A stretch of DNA of 64,000 nucleotides from Proteles cristata cristata (GCA_017311185.1 JAESUZ010002552.1:1488001-1552000); one strand, 5' to 3'. Positions 23,621 to 36,480 are shown, numbered from the stretch's first letter. The notes: generated by a model not told the origin, from the letters alone. Numbers and translations: made by a program.

Positions 23621-24408
23621 AACACAGGCCACCACTTCAAAGAAGCAGAACAGTATAACCTTAGAAGGAGAACACAGGCCTTCCCAAGGAAGGGGAGGTA
23701 TGTGGCATAAGACCGCGAGGAGCCCCAAGTTGGGACTCAACAGTATGTGCTGTCTTGACACCTGATAAAATCTAGAGCACCTCAATGGCCTCGCCACAGG
23801 TCCTTCTTCCAGCTGGGCTCCTGCTAAGGAGTTCCCCTAGCCAATCAACCCTCCTTATCATGGGGACTAGGCACGGTTCCTGATTATCCCTGAGCAGCGG
23901 GCTTCAGTTCCATGCCAGCCCACAACAAGCCAACCGAATCCTCCAGCTGGAAATGGCCATCCTACCACTTAGCCAACAAAGCTGGCTTCTGGCTGTTCAC
24001 TCCACTGAGCAACTCGTGTGTGTGGTGTCCTCCTCTGGGCTGTGAGCACACGTGGCCGACAACCTGCGGTCGATCTCACTTGCCTGTGTCAGGTGCCACG
24101 TCTTCGGCCGTCTCTGGAACCCAAGGGTAACAATCCCTCCCTCATCAGCACAGTGAGGGGAGGTGATCAGAACAAGGTGGCAACCTGACGGCTATGTTTA
24201 GAGTATCCCACACTGTCCTCGTTTCTCTTATTTCACCATAGACGAGAGAAATTGGTCTAGCAGAAGTCTGAAGATCCACCCTGGGAGCAGTGGAGAGCAC
24301 TATATGCAGAGATAGGAGATCTAGGATATAGCTAGTCCTGGTAGTGCTCCAAAGTATTGGTCGGTCCTTTGGCAAATCATTTCCTCTGGGACCTCAGTTT
24401 CCAGCTAT
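23621..24408. other. intergenic, single-copy plus MIR edge
   Basis: No gene was recognised. The right end (GGACCTCAGTTTCCAGCTAT near 24389) is MIR-like, and a SINE inserted into it. Confidence 0.4.
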
Positions 24409-24425
24409 AAAATGATGAGACAGCT

Positions 24426-24655
24426 GGGGCGCCTGGGTGGCTTAGTCGGTTAAGCGTCCGACTTTCGCTTGGGTCATGATCTCGCGGTTTGTGGGTTTGA
24501 GCCCCGCATCGGGCTCTGTGCTGACTGCCAGCTCAGAGCCTGGAGCCTGTTTTGGAGTCTGTGACTCCTCTCTCTGACCCTCCCCTGCTCACGCTGTCTC
24601 TCTCTCTCTCTCTCCTAGAAATAATAAAAGCATTTAAAAAAAAAAATTTTTTTTT
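24426..24655 (+). mobile_element. young-subfamily CAN-SINE, duplication copy 1
   Basis: Original insertion: AAATGATGAGACAGCT occurs just before it (ending 24425) and again just after it (24656 onward) as its target-site duplication. The body has the TTTCGCTTGGGTCATGATCT diagnostic and ends with CTCCTAGAAATAATAAAAGC. Confidence 0.9.
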
Positions 24656-25027
24656 AAATGATGAGACAGCTTCCGTCACCTGTAACGATTCTATAAGCCC
24701 AATCTGATGAAATCGGTGAATAAGAAGGAAGCCTGGGTAAAGCTTAGTCAGTTAAGCGTCCGACTTTCGCTTAGGTCATGATCTTGCGAGTTCGTGGAGT
24801 TCGAGCGCGTCGGGCTCTGTGCTGACTGCCAGTTCAGAGCCTGGAGCCTGTTTCAGTCTGTGACTCCCTCTCTCTCTGACCCTCCCCTGCTCACGCTGTC
24901 TCTCTCTCTCTCTCCTAGAAATAAATAAAAGCATTAAAACAAAAATTTTTTTTTAAATGATGAGACAGCTTCCGTCACCTGTGTGATTCTATAAGCCCAA
25001 TCTGATGAAATCGGTGAATAAGAAGAG
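24430..25027 (+). repeat. tandem duplication of SINE plus 3' flank
   Basis: Two head-to-tail units of about 300 bp (24430-24728 and 24729-25027). Each holds a SINE followed by the same single-copy flank, which includes TCTATAAGCCCAATCTGATG and AATCGGTGAATAAGAAG. The offset is 299 bp at the flank and 300 bp at the SINE head. The junction joins AAGAAG to AGCCTGGGT within the second SINE head, so unit 2 arose by duplication and not by a second retroposition. Small indels distinguish the units. Confidence 0.9.
24731..24954 (+). mobile_element. CAN-SINE, duplication copy 2
   Basis: Head altered at the junction (GCCTGGGTAAAGCTTAGTCA). The B-box region carries indels (GAGTTCGTGGAGTTCGAGCG). The tail and following flank match copy 1. 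It has no target-site duplication of its own. Confidence 0.85.
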
Positions 25028-25252
25028 TGAACCCTGGGAGTCCTATGGTCATCCTAAGGGAATATGCATTTTTAGAGGAGTTTCCACCCCATGTGTCTCT
25101 GGCTAGGGCAACTGGAGATGATACGAGAGTCAGTTCTAAGGAACCAACAAGAGAACCACAGGCTGTCAAGGAAATCTTGCTTTGAGTGGATTGCTCTAAG
25201 CCTTCCCTGCTTTCAGCACCCTGATCCTGTCCCATTAACAAATGGGAGGAGG

Positions 25253-25488
25253 TTTTTTTTAAGTTTATTTATTTTATAATCTTTCTTTAACGTTTATTTA
25301 TTTTGAGAGAGAGAGAGACCATGCACAGGTGAGTGGGGGAGGGACAGAGAGACAGAGAGAATCTCAAGCAGGTTTTGCACTACCAGCGCGCCAGTGCAGA
25401 GCCCAACGTGGGGCTCGATCCCACAAACCACAAGATCATGACCTGAGCCAAAATCAAGAGATGGATGCTTAAACTACTGAGCCACCTA
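25253..25488 (-). mobile_element. CAN-SINE, minus orientation
   Basis: Minus-strand copy with a long T/A tail complement containing an extra TTTATAATCTTTCTTTAACG piece. The terminal head GCCACCTACGTACTC is degraded. A second SINE sits 25 bp to the right. Confidence 0.8.
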
Positions 25489-25512
25489 CGTACTCAGCAA
25501 GTGGGAATTTTT

Positions 25513-25708
25513 TTTTTCTAGGAGAGAGATAGAGAGACAGCATGAGCAGGGGAGGGTCAGAGAGAGAGGGAGACACAGACTGAAATAGGCTCCAGGCTCT
25601 GAGCTGGCAGTCAGCACAGAGCCCGACACGGGGCTCGAACCCACAACCGTGAGATCATGACCTAAGCGAAAGTCGGACACTTAACCGACTAAGCCACCCA
25701 GGCGCCCC
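25513..25708 (-). mobile_element. young-subfamily CAN-SINE, minus, with TSD
   Basis: Reverse complement of the young type (CTAGGAGAGAGA start, AGGTCATGAC..AAGCGAAAGTCGGAC). It is flanked by a perfect 17-bp duplication AGCAAGTGGGAATTTTT at 25496-25512 and 25709-25725. Confidence 0.95.
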
Positions 25709-25725
25709 AGCAAGTGGGAATTTTT

Positions 25726-26088
25726 AAATCTCCCCTTCACCATCCTGGGGTCCATCCCCACCTCCAGATTGTCTCAGGTGAACCTTTACTTCCAATCAGC
25801 CAGAGATCTTGCTTTAGCAAACACACAACTGCTATACCTCTGGAGTCCACACTCCCCTCCCCTTCCTGAAGTAAAGTGCTTAGGGACCCAGAAAGTAGGC
25901 CAGGTCCCCGTAACCTTATCAAAATAGCACAGCGAGGCTTTCCATCCAACCAACACTCAGAGTCTCCGCCACAGAGTGGGACACAGCATCCAGGGTCTTG
26001 TCCAGCCAGAGTCCAGACAGCTTCTGTAGTTTAAAGGCCTCTGGTATCCCCCATGTTCTGCAAAAAAAAGGAACTGTCTCCAGTCCCA
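25726..26088. other. intergenic, nothing recognised
   Basis: Single-copy-looking sequence with no gene or repeat recognised. Confidence 0.4.
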
Positions 26089-26178
26089 CCTGTGTGTGTG
26101 CGTGTGTGCATGTGCGTGTGTGTGTGTGTGTGTGTCTGTGTGTGTGTGTGTGTATGAGAGAGAGAGAGAGAGAGAGAA
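26089..26178. repeat. (GT)n(GA)n compound microsatellite
   Basis: Interrupted GT/TG run (about 26091-26153) passing into a GA run (26156-26178). Confidence 0.95.
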
Positions 26179-27899
26179 AGGAGAGAGATAGGCCCTAGCC
26201 TAAAACAACTGTGCTCTGGTAGGAAATGTCCCTGGGCTGAGAATCAGGAATCTGTTAAGCAAAAAAAAAAAACAAAAAACACAATGCAGGGAGTGACAGG
26301 GAGTAGGCCAGCATTTCTGGGATATGCAGGAAAATAAATGGGCAAGATGAAATGGTGGTGAAGGCTGACAGCCAGGACATCCAGGGCCTTAAAAATTATC
26401 CTACAGACAATGAGAAGCCAGACCGTCTGACCTACGAAGAGAGGATGGTCCTACCAGACCAGTGTTCTGCAGTTCCCAGACCCTGGGGAGCCTGTGAAAA
26501 GTGCAGACACAGGCAGCAGGAATACTAGACTAGGGAGACCCCAGGTGGGCAGGGACAACTGCATTTGTGATAAAACGCCTCCAGCGTGTCTGCTGTTTAC
26601 CACAGTGAGTGACCCCTAGACCAGACCATCCTCGGAGCTCCTTGCAGTTAGCAAGTTCCATCATTCTCAGTGCTGGGAGGTCACCTTCCCTCCCGGGGAA
26701 GGAGAGGGAAGTGAATCTCCCACTTGCTAGCCCAGGGATGACTTCCAACAGGGTTACTACAGTAATGGAACCCGCAGTTAAGGTGCCAGGGCTGACTGCT
26801 ATGAAGAAATAGGAGAATGGGCAGGCGGATGGCCGGGAGGCAGGGCCAGCTCAGAGGTTGTCCCAACCAGAATTCACAAAAAGGCCATGAGGATGCAAAT
26901 CAACCAAATAAACCTTCGTCAAAAAAATTCACCTCACCTGTGGGTGGGAGACACAAGTCATTGGCACTGGCCACCAAAATAAAATAAAATAAAATAAAAA
27001 GACCCAAGGGCTTCTGGTGACTTGAAATTGATAGAGCTCAGGCAGGTGCCCCAGGAGATTAAAAGCCTGGCTTTCTCTATTCCTTTCTAGACATCCCTGT
27101 CTCCTCCCCTTCCCCCACGGTTCCACAATGTCCCCTCCCACTGGGCTGAGATGCAGGAATGGAGTGGCTCAGCACTGAGGACCTGGGGTCTCACAGCTCA
27201 GGCCAGCTGTCCCTCTCACTAGCCATGAAACAGGATGGGGAGTGGGATGGGATGCACCCCGTGTGGGGTCAGCACAACCGCGGATGTAATGGGCCCTGCA
27301 CAGTGTCTGGCGGCAAACAGTATTTCTGCTCCTGTGGGGAGACCAAGCAAGCAGTTACTCACTACTCAGGGATGGAGGAGGGGGGAGGTTGGGGGGAGGG
27401 TTAGGATCAGGAGCAGTACGTGAAATCGAGAATTGGATTCCGCTGTCTGGCTGTCTGCTCTGGGAGGTGCCAGCCCGGGAGCTGCGGGAGACTGAGTGCC
27501 CCAGAGCCGAAAGCCCTGGAAGGCTGGGTGTTCTAGGATGGATGAGGGAGTGGGGCAGAACTCAGGATCGGGAAGGACCGGCAGAATGCAATGCCTGCTT
27601 GCTTCTGGAGAGCCCCTCCAGTGTGGAAAAACACCCCGCCATCTTCCTTTGGAGAAAGCCTGGAATATTCCAACTCCAAAACTCCTCACTGGAGGCTCCA
27701 GGGAGATGGGTTCCAGATGAAAAGGAAAGGAGGGGGCAGGAGGAGGCGTGGGCACTGACCAAAGGGGCGGGTGGCTGGCCGGAGTCCCCCACTCCGTACC
27801 CTTTGGTGTTCCTACAGGCTTCTGAAGCCTCGGTCAGGAGAAACGGTTAAAGCCTTAAAAGGGGAGCAGTCGTTTTGGGGTTCTGGGAGGCGCCTCGTG
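26179..27899. other. THY1 upstream intergenic region
   Basis: GC content rises toward the THY1 promoter. It holds an (AAAAT)n run at about 26978-26999. Open frames of up to 153 codons between 27366 and 27850 occur on both strands and look like GC-rich chance frames. No exon was recognised. Confidence 0.45.
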
Positions 27900-28225
27900 T
27901 TCCTGACGCTGCCCCACCCTGATCCCCGGGGTCCTGAACCCTCTCGTCGCTGGCCTGGCTTGCCAGCCACAGGGTGAGGTCCCCCTTCTGCGGCAGACTG
28001 GCCACTCTCCTACATCTATAACAGGCTACCTCCTCCTCCCTCTTCCCTCCTTCCTCGCTGCCCCCACCTCCCCACTCAAGCTCTGATTGGCCGAGCGTCG
28101 GGCCCTCCCCGCTCCCCCACTCCCACCCTCGGTGAAAACTGCGGGCGCCGGCGGGGTGCTGCAACTGGAGGCGGCGGAGCGTCCGGGCCAGGCTGCAGCG
28201 GCGGCTGCGGAGGACTGGAGCCCAG
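27900..28225 (+). promoter_or_regulatory. THY1: THY1 CpG-rich promoter
   Basis: CpG-dense segment immediately 5' of the inferred first exon; the CpG-rich zone extends to about 28.75 kb. An inverted CCAAT box (ATTGG, 28086-28090) and several GC boxes are present, with no TATA box at a suitable distance. This fits the known TATA-less, CCAAT- and GC-box-containing mammalian THY1 promoter. Exact start sites cannot be read from sequence. Confidence 0.65.
28135..28225 (+). other. THY1: THY1 non-coding exon 1 (inferred)
   Basis: GC-rich 5' UTR candidate ending in GGACTGGAGCCCAG followed by the donor GTGGGAGC at 28226. The 5' boundary is a guess based on the CCAAT position. It would splice over a 2.0-kb intron to exon 2 (acceptor CCCCCAG, exon from 30239). 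A non-coding first exon followed by a short coding exon is the known THY1 structure. Confidence 0.55.
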
Positions 28226-30238
28226 GTGGGAGCAGGAGCCAGGGCGGGACCCGGGGCGCTGGGAGAGCCCCCAAGCGCGCCCATGCAAGTCCTCCCACCC
28301 CGAGGCTTCGGGAAAAGGTTTGGGGGCGCCCCCGGCTGGGAGCTTCGCGGTGCTGGGTAGGGGTCGGCTTCCCAGGTAGGGGTGAGCGGGACGCAACTGC
28401 TGCAAGCCAGGGGCCGAGCCGCACCCCACCTTTTGCGGAAGGAGCTCCCTGGCTTTCACCCGCTGAAGGGACCGGCTGTCTGGGGCTGGAGCGCAGGAGG
28501 AGAATCTAGAGGAAGGGCGCCAAGGACAGACAGCCTTGGGTTCCGCTCTCCACACAGACATCCCCAAACCGAGCTCGCCGAGGCGTGAGCTGGGGGCGGT
28601 GAAATCGGAGAACGGATGAAGGGAATCTCTGCCCTGCAACCTCTCGGAGGGCTGGGTGCGGGGCGTCAGAGGACAAGGGAAACCGCAGTGCCGCGGGCGG
28701 GGACTGGGAGGCGGGCGGACGGGGGAGGGGAGAACCGAGAAAGGGTGGGAGGGGGAAGGGGGACCTCAACTGGGAGAGGAGACGGGTGAAATTCAGAAAC
28801 GGAATGAGGATGGGGCGAGCCAAAGAGCAGCTGGAGAGGGTGGGAGCGCAGAACTTCGCTGCGTTCTGGGCTGCAGGACACTGGGCAGGAGGGAAAATAA
28901 AAACATCTGTGCTTCCCCTGCCGCTCTTACCACCCCTTTGGCTCTCCATCCCTCCTCCAGCCCCGGCCCCATTCCTTCCGCTGTAGCTGAGGCTTCTCCT
29001 TTCCCTCCTAGATCACAAGCTTGCACCCCTCCTCCGTGACTCAGTGTCTGCGAATCAGAGCCAGATGCCGACCCCATTTCCGCTCCAACAGCACCTCCAG
29101 GGTCCTCTCAGTTTTATTTCCGAGGGTGCACTGCAGGCCCTGGCGTCACGGGACCCCATTCTCCCCCAGCCTCAGGGCTGAGCACCAGGGACCTTGGATC
29201 CATCTGGCTCGAGGTGCACCTGGGCGCAGGCACCAGGGCAGGGCCCCCCTGCGCACACTCCCAGGCGCAAGCCACTCCGGTGGCCTCTCCCTAGTGAGCA
29301 CCACCCAGTGGGACAGGCCAAGCTACCTGCTCCGTGCCACTGCCCGGATGCTGGTCCTGAGCAGGCTTTGAAAAAAGACAAGGCAGAGAGCCTAGACAGG
29401 GAGTCTGCTGTAGCAGGGCTAAGAGACATGCCCAGAGGGCTGAACATTTGGAAACATCTATGCCAGCAGAGGACATATGCAATCAGAGAGCACAGTCGCT
29501 TTCCCTCAAATATATTTGGGAGAACCTTAGCTGTGTGCTGGGTACAGCCCTATCTGGAAGCATCTTAGCCACACAGTCCTTTCGGCAGAGGGAAATGAAT
29601 GTCCGTGGGTCACTTACCATGGAGCAGTCCTCAGTGCCAGATGTGTATCATTTTTCCTAAACCCATCGCCACCTTGGAGGGACTAAAGCTCATTCATTCA
29701 TTCATTCGATATCTTCTGAGCATCCGTTATATGCCAGGAACTCTTTGGGGCCTGGGGATTTTCTCCTGAACAAGAAACAGAAAGTCCCTGAATGGGGAGT
29801 TTTTGTGGAATGGGTACAGTTTTAGTGTCACAAAATAAAAAGAGTTCTGGAGATTGCACCACGATGTGAGTGAACTTAACACTACTGAACCGGACACTTA
29901 AAAACGATAAAGGGAGTAAATGCTATGTCTATTTTGCCACAGTTAAAAAATAGGAAAGTCCCTGCCTTCCTGACGGGAAAAGGAAACGGTGAAAGTCATT
30001 TACTCAAAGCGCACACCATTACAGGGTGTGTCCTCCCTTCCCCTTGCCTTCCTGGAGGGGGTAAGCACCTAGTGGCAGTGTCACATTCTCTAGTAAACGG
30101 GAGAGAACAACCATGGAGAGCACCGTGCATGGCTGCCAGAGCCAGAGGCCATCATGGCACAGGCCCTCCAGCCTGAGCAGGAAGTGTGGATACACCTGCC
30201 CCATCTCTAGGCTAATAGCCATCCTATCCCACCCCCAG
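28226..30238 (+). other. THY1: THY1 intron 1
   Basis: GC-rich first third (CpG shore). L2-like text occurs at about 29690-29780, with the (ATTC)n start CATTCATTCATTCATTC. A fragment of an L1M 3' tail lies at about 29830-29950 (TGAACTTAACACTACTGAAC). No additional exon was recognised; overlapping open frames at 28506-29568 show no homology I know. Confidence 0.5.
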
Positions 30239-30262
30239 ATCGAGGACTGAGCTCTCTGCACC
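30239..30262 (+). other. THY1: THY1 exon 2 5' UTR part
   Basis: 24-nt leader ATCGAGGACTGAGCTCTCTG plus CACC directly before the ATG, giving a good initiation context (CACCATGA). It is bounded on the left by the acceptor CCCCCAG. Confidence 0.85.
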
Positions 30263-32003
30263 ATGAACCCCACCATTGGCATCGCTGTTCTGCTGACAGG
30301 TACTGGGCGAGGGGCAGGGCTGGGATTCCAAGCACACTGGCTTCCTTCCCTTCAGAGAAGCGAGCTCCTTCCCCTCAACCTCAGAAGGCGGAGATGACGA
30401 TAGGAGAGAAGGCTCTTTTTCTTTTTCTTTTTTTTTTTTTTAATGTTTTTTATTTATTTCTGAGAGAAAGAGAGAGACAGCATGAGCAGGGGAGGATCAG
30501 AGAGAGAGGGAGACACAGAATCTGAAGCAGGCTCCAGGCTCTGAGCTGTCAGCACAGAGCCTGACGCAGAACTTGAACCCATGAACCATGAGATCATGAC
30601 CTGAGCCGAAGTCAGACACTTAACCGACTGAGCCACCCAGGCGCCCCGAGAAGGCTCTTTTTCATCCCTAAATCGGCTGAGCAGCCTTGCTGATCTGACC
30701 GCTTGAGGTGGTCTTTGGAAATGCAATCCACGGAGTCTGTCCCACAATGAAGTGGAATCTCCAAATGAGAACCAGGAACCGACATCAACTCCCCAAGATC
30801 TCTTGCCCCTGAAACACCCAGGACTACAGAAAATGGGGGGGAGTCTATAAGGGCGAGGTTGAACTGGCCCTGGGGGACCTCTGGGGTGGGGGAGGGTGCC
30901 CACAGAACAGACCCTTGTGCCCTCCCTGGCCAGGCCATCTTCTACTGTTAATGTGGGTGGGAGGCCCCTTGCTCTGCAGGCCCCCCAACTTGGGAGTGGG
31001 CACTGCCGGTGCCAGTCTTGCAGGTCGCCCGTGGGCAGAAAGTGACCAGCCTGACAGCCTGCCTGGTGGACCAGAGCCTCCGTCTGGACTGCCGCCACGA
31101 GAACTCCACCACCTCGCCCATCCAGTATGAGTTCAGCATAACCCGTGAGAAGAAGAAGCACGTGATCTTTGGCACCATGGGGGTGCCTGAGCACTCGTAC
31201 CGCTCCCGGACCAACTTCACCAGCAAGTACAACATCAAGGTCCTCTACTTATCCAGCTTCACCACCAAGGATGAGGGGATGTACACATGTGAACTCCAGC
31301 TCTCCGGCCAGCCTACTACCACCTCCAGCAAGAACGTCTCTGTGCTCAGAGGTGAGGCAAGCTCCCAACAAGGCCAAGTGAGCTGGGGGAGGGGGGCTAG
31401 GGAGAAAGGGCTGGCAAGGACAGCAGGCGGTCCCCCTTGGCTGGGCCGAAGAAGACGGGGCCCCAGAAACCTCTCTCCTCCTTCCCCCACCTGCCGGGGC
31501 CCTGGGGAACCACTGCCTTCTGTGTGAAGAGGGAGGACGGCAAAGGGAACAGTGAGACAGGCCGAGCGGTGGAGCACTTCCACCGTGACTGGGCAAATGG
31601 GCTGGCCTCCCCAGCCCTCCTCCTCCCCGCCTAGAACACAGGGATGACACTAGCTGCCTCACCCATAGTTTTCTTTGGATGGTGCTTAATGAAGATTTGA
31701 GACGATGTTTGTTCAAGAGCTCAGGAACCTGCCAACGGGGAAGACGGATGGTCCAGCTAGAGCAGACGGGCCCCGATTCTGTCAGGAGGCATCCTGACAC
31801 CCGCCTCCCCAAGGGAATGTGCCCTTGCTCGGGTCCTGTGGCTGCCTGAATCCCGGTCCCTCTTCACTCCTGCCCGTTCTCTCTCCGCAGACAAACTGGT
31901 CAAGTGTGAGGGCATAAGCCTGCTGGCCCAGAACACCTCGTGGCTGTTGCTGCTCTTGCTCTCCCTGCCTCTCCTGCAGGCCATGGACTTCATCTCCCTG
32001 TGA
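30263..32003 (+). CDS. THY1: Thy-1 membrane glycoprotein (CD90), three coding exons
   Basis: Coding parts are 30263-30299, 31016-31351 and 31891-32003. They total 486 nt and encode 161 residues, the usual THY1 length, with GT-AG introns throughout. Residues 1-19 are the signal peptide; the mature protein starts at Gln20 (QKVTSLTAC). One V-type immunoglobulin domain follows. The cysteines are 28, 38, 104 and 130, whose known family pairing is 28-130 and 38-104. The integrin-binding RLD tripeptide is at 35-37, and N-glycosylation sequons are at Asn42, Asn79 and Asn119. The C-terminus has Cys130 as the expected GPI attachment site and a 31-residue hydrophobic propeptide that is removed. The product is a lipid-raft surface glycoprotein of neurons, fibroblasts and, in some species, thymocytes, with roles in adhesion through integrins. 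The start was chosen by length and signal peptide. A SINE lies in intron 2. Confidence 0.97.
30422..30647 (-). mobile_element. CAN-SINE in THY1 intron 2, with TSD
   Basis: Full-length minus-strand copy flanked by a perfect 16-bp duplication GAGAAGGCTCTTTTTC at 30406-30421 and 30648-30663. It lies antisense to THY1, 122 bp after the donor of the signal-peptide exon. Confidence 0.95.
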
Positions 32004-33235
32004 CTGGCTGGGCAGGAAGCCACAAGGCCCAGTCCAGAGACCCTACTTCTTGGAGTTGGCTGACCTCCCCCCCCTCAATCCCTCACACACCCCAGGGAGA
32101 AATGGGGACCCCACCCCTCACAAAGAACCCCAGTGCCGCATGCCATTATCTACCCATCACCCCGCCCCACTGCCGCTCACACCCTCTCCGCACGCCACTG
32201 GCTGTCTTTTTTTGGGTTGTTTTTTTGTTGTTGTTTTTTTACTCTTTGTTCCAGAGTTGCTTCTATCTGGTTTATCCTTCCTTTACTTTGGGAGTTTGTG
32301 AAAAGGGAAGCCAGGGTTGGGGATGTGATGGACAGTGAGGGCATGGGAGGGGTAGAAGGATGGAGGGGTGCCAGTCCCTAGGGGGGAGGGGTCATCCTTG
32401 CCCACCAGGACCAGAGGCCCCGGAGAGACCTGGATGAGGAGAAGGATGGGGTGCATCTGGGCCTGGCACATCCCCCAGCAGGCAGGGAGGGTGCCTGAAG
32501 ACCCCGGATGTGAGGGCACCGCCAAGCATCTGGGGCCCATCCCAAGAGGAAAGAATGAGCATGTCCAGGAGCACCCTCTGCTACAGCAAGAAGCCATCTG
32601 TTTTCCACTGCCAAGGTGCCCTCGGGACCTCAGGCCTGGTGCAAAAACGCAGGTTCTGCCCAGGAGAAATGCTAATGGAGGGTTGGAGAAGGCGTAGAAG
32701 AGAGGGTCCATCGGGCCTCTCTAACCTGATGAAACTAAAACTGAGAGCCTGCTGTTGCTCACCACCTCAAGCAGTGGTTGAAAGGGCGCCAGAGGAAAGG
32801 AGTCCTCCCAGCCTGGCCCAAGCTCTTAAGAGCTTCCAGAACTCTGACCTGCAAGGCAGTGAGTCGGGCCAGGTAGAGCCCCAGAGCGGAGCAGACATTG
32901 GCCCAAGTGTTTGGCGAGGCTCTTCCTTCCCTCCCCGGTCAGCTCCAGCCCCTCCCTCTGCTGGCCAGTGGGCAAGCCTTGAGACCACCCTCTGCCCCAC
33001 AGGCCTGCCCTCTCAGGGACCTGGCCCGGGGGCGGGGGGGGGAGGGGGTGTCTGAGGCAGCCCGTGCATTGAGACCCATAAGCGGGACATGCCTCGAGCG
33101 ATGGCTTTTCCCAACACCCAGCTCCCCAGCCAGCCGCTGTGCCCTGTCCTGTGACTGTGTGCCCTGCCACCACAGCTTATTGTAACTCACTGAGGAAAAA
33201 GAAAACCGTATAATAAAACCAAGGCTCTGGAATCC
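32004..33235 (+). other. THY1: THY1 3' UTR
   Basis: About 1.2 kb from the stop codon to the inferred cleavage site downstream of AATAAA at 33212-33217. It includes a T-rich tract (about 32206-32242). Human THY1 has a similarly long 3' UTR. The open frames inside are not coding. Confidence 0.8.
33212..33217 (+). terminator. THY1: THY1 polyadenylation signal AATAAA
   Basis: Canonical hexamer. The downstream pyrimidine-rich stretch (GTCTTCTCGCCTTTCTCTGC) supports cleavage at about 33230-33240. Confidence 0.8.
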
Positions 33236-33239
33236 GTCT

Positions 33240-34465
<1,226 letters not shown>

Positions 34466-34483
34466 AAGATGTAAGGACAGCGT

Positions 34484-36480
34484 GTCTTCTCAAATCTAAC
34501 ATGACCATATAAAGGACTGGGCGGGGCGGGGGGGGAGGGGGGGACAGCGAGGCCTGTGCCCGGCTCCCTCCCGGAAGAGTCAATGAGTAGAATGTGAACA
34601 TCCGGGTCATCCACGCGCTGGGAGCTGGAACAGGATCATGAGGTGGTTCCAGGTTCCCCCAGAGAGATTTCCCGGCTTCGCCTCCCCCTGAGATTTGGGG
34701 GAAGGGGGTGGTGACTATGCAAAGGCTTATTCCTTTGGTATTTCCCACAATGCAGGCTGATTCTAGGCATTTACTTAGAGGTCCAGGATCTAAATTCATG
34801 CCCCCTGCTCCCACTCTTCCTGACACCTCCTGTTGACGCCTGTGCCTTGCGGTCCTGCGCAGCAGCCACGCCCAAAGAGAAGGCTGTGAGTTGGGAGACG
34901 GAGCCGCCTGTATTACCGACCATGAGGCCCCCATCACCCAGCATGGTGCAGCCGGCCTGGGGTCTCCAGAGGACACCAACGGACACAGGTTCCTCTCGTT
35001 CAGCTCTGCCGGGGGCTTCGAGCACCATGCCAAGAAAATAATAAGAGCCTCTGTGGGGGAAGGGAGTTTGAATGCCACCCTTGGAGTGGTAAGAGTTAAA
35101 ACTAGGACTGAGAAGGAACTGAGAAGTCAGGTGTGAAGCCTCAACTCTGAGAACCCCTGGGTAAAGCCTCCTCTGTGGCCTTGGTCATACCCTGGGGTGG
35201 CTCCCCTGGAGTTTAGCAGCCACACTCCGCAGAGGGTCCTGGGGAGACAGCGCTGCCCCTCCCCCCACCCCCTCTACCACCACAGCCACGCTTGGGGGAG
35301 GACAGCTTAAGAAGCCACAGAGGCCATCAGAGAATCAGGGGCCCTAGGAAGGCAGGAAAAGAGAAGAAAGAAATAAGGGGGCCCTAAAGGGGGCCCTACC
35401 ACTTAAAGCCTGGGTCGTCAGGCCTCACAACATAAGCCAACCCAGAAAGAGCATGCTGGGTGCTGGGAGAGACCTAGGCTCTCAGAGGCAGGCCACGACA
35501 GCCATCGGGTCCTCTCTGGGATGTCCACAATGACATGGCTAACCATAAAGAGGGTGGGGGCCTGCCCTAGATTCTGAACACATGCCCCAGACCCCAGTCC
35601 ACCAACCTCCTCCCTATTCCTCCTCACCCCTCTCCCATGTCCCCCTCAGCCATCTCAGTCCCTACCTTGGGGCTTGGATTCTTCTTGCTCAACAGCAACA
35701 GAAGCCCCAGTCCACACCCCCGTTTCTGACCCGATCATCCACTGAGACAGAGGACCAGCTGCACAGGGCACAGTGTTAAGGTCTCTCCAGCATCTAGCAC
35801 CTCCCTCGGAAAGGGCTAGGAGGCCACCATGCAGAGACACAGGGACTTTCACGGGCCAACCAATAAATCTACTCGGTGTCTGGGGTACCTCTGACCTGCG
35901 TCCTCCAGCCTTCTCAGCGTGACCTCGGTCCTCTCCCTGTGTTTGCAGCTTCCGTGCTGCGAAGGGTATGTCTGCCTTTACATGAGAAAGCAGCCATCTC
36001 AGGAGAAGAGGAAATGTTGGAGCTGGAGACCTTCAGAGAACCAGAAAAGTGTGGGGGCCATCGGCTCTCTTCCACACAGCCCAGGACAAACGTGGGCTGC
36101 CTTCGTGCCCAGGGCTCTCAGCCCTAGGGAAGTTCACGTCCTGTGAAGACCCACAGGAGGCATCTGTACCTGGCAGAGGAAAGTCTGGAGCCAGGGGACC
36201 GTATGGAAAGTGGACACGTGGTGTAGGGGACAATGTGGGAGAGTTTCTGGGAGGCCAAGTTTGGCTCCACACCCAGAAGGGGCCCTGGCTGGCTGGAGCT
36301 GCCCGGAAATGCAGAGGTGTGCAGTGCCCAGCAGTGGGCATGCTCAGTGGAGCTCATCTGCCCAGCCCAGTAAAGCAGTTGCTGAATTAGGTCAGAATCT
36401 GGACTCGATGACCCTGGTCACTCCACTCTTCGACGCCTCACTTCTCTAATCTTCAAAATAAGATGGTTCAGCTGGAATCG
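34484..36480. other. intergenic, mostly single-copy
   Basis: No exon was recognised. A G-rich run lies at 34518-34545. MIR-like text is possible at 36370-36475. Open frames on both strands (for example 34422-35078) extend antisense over the retrocopy flank and carry no domain. Confidence 0.4.

Noticed and set aside
27389..28639. Several long open frames on both strands near the THY1 CpG island
   Set aside because: CpG-rich DNA has few stop codons. The frames overlap one another and none matches a known protein.
30454..31194. 246-codon minus-strand open frame over THY1
   Set aside because: Antisense shadow of the THY1 immunoglobulin exon joined to a SINE.
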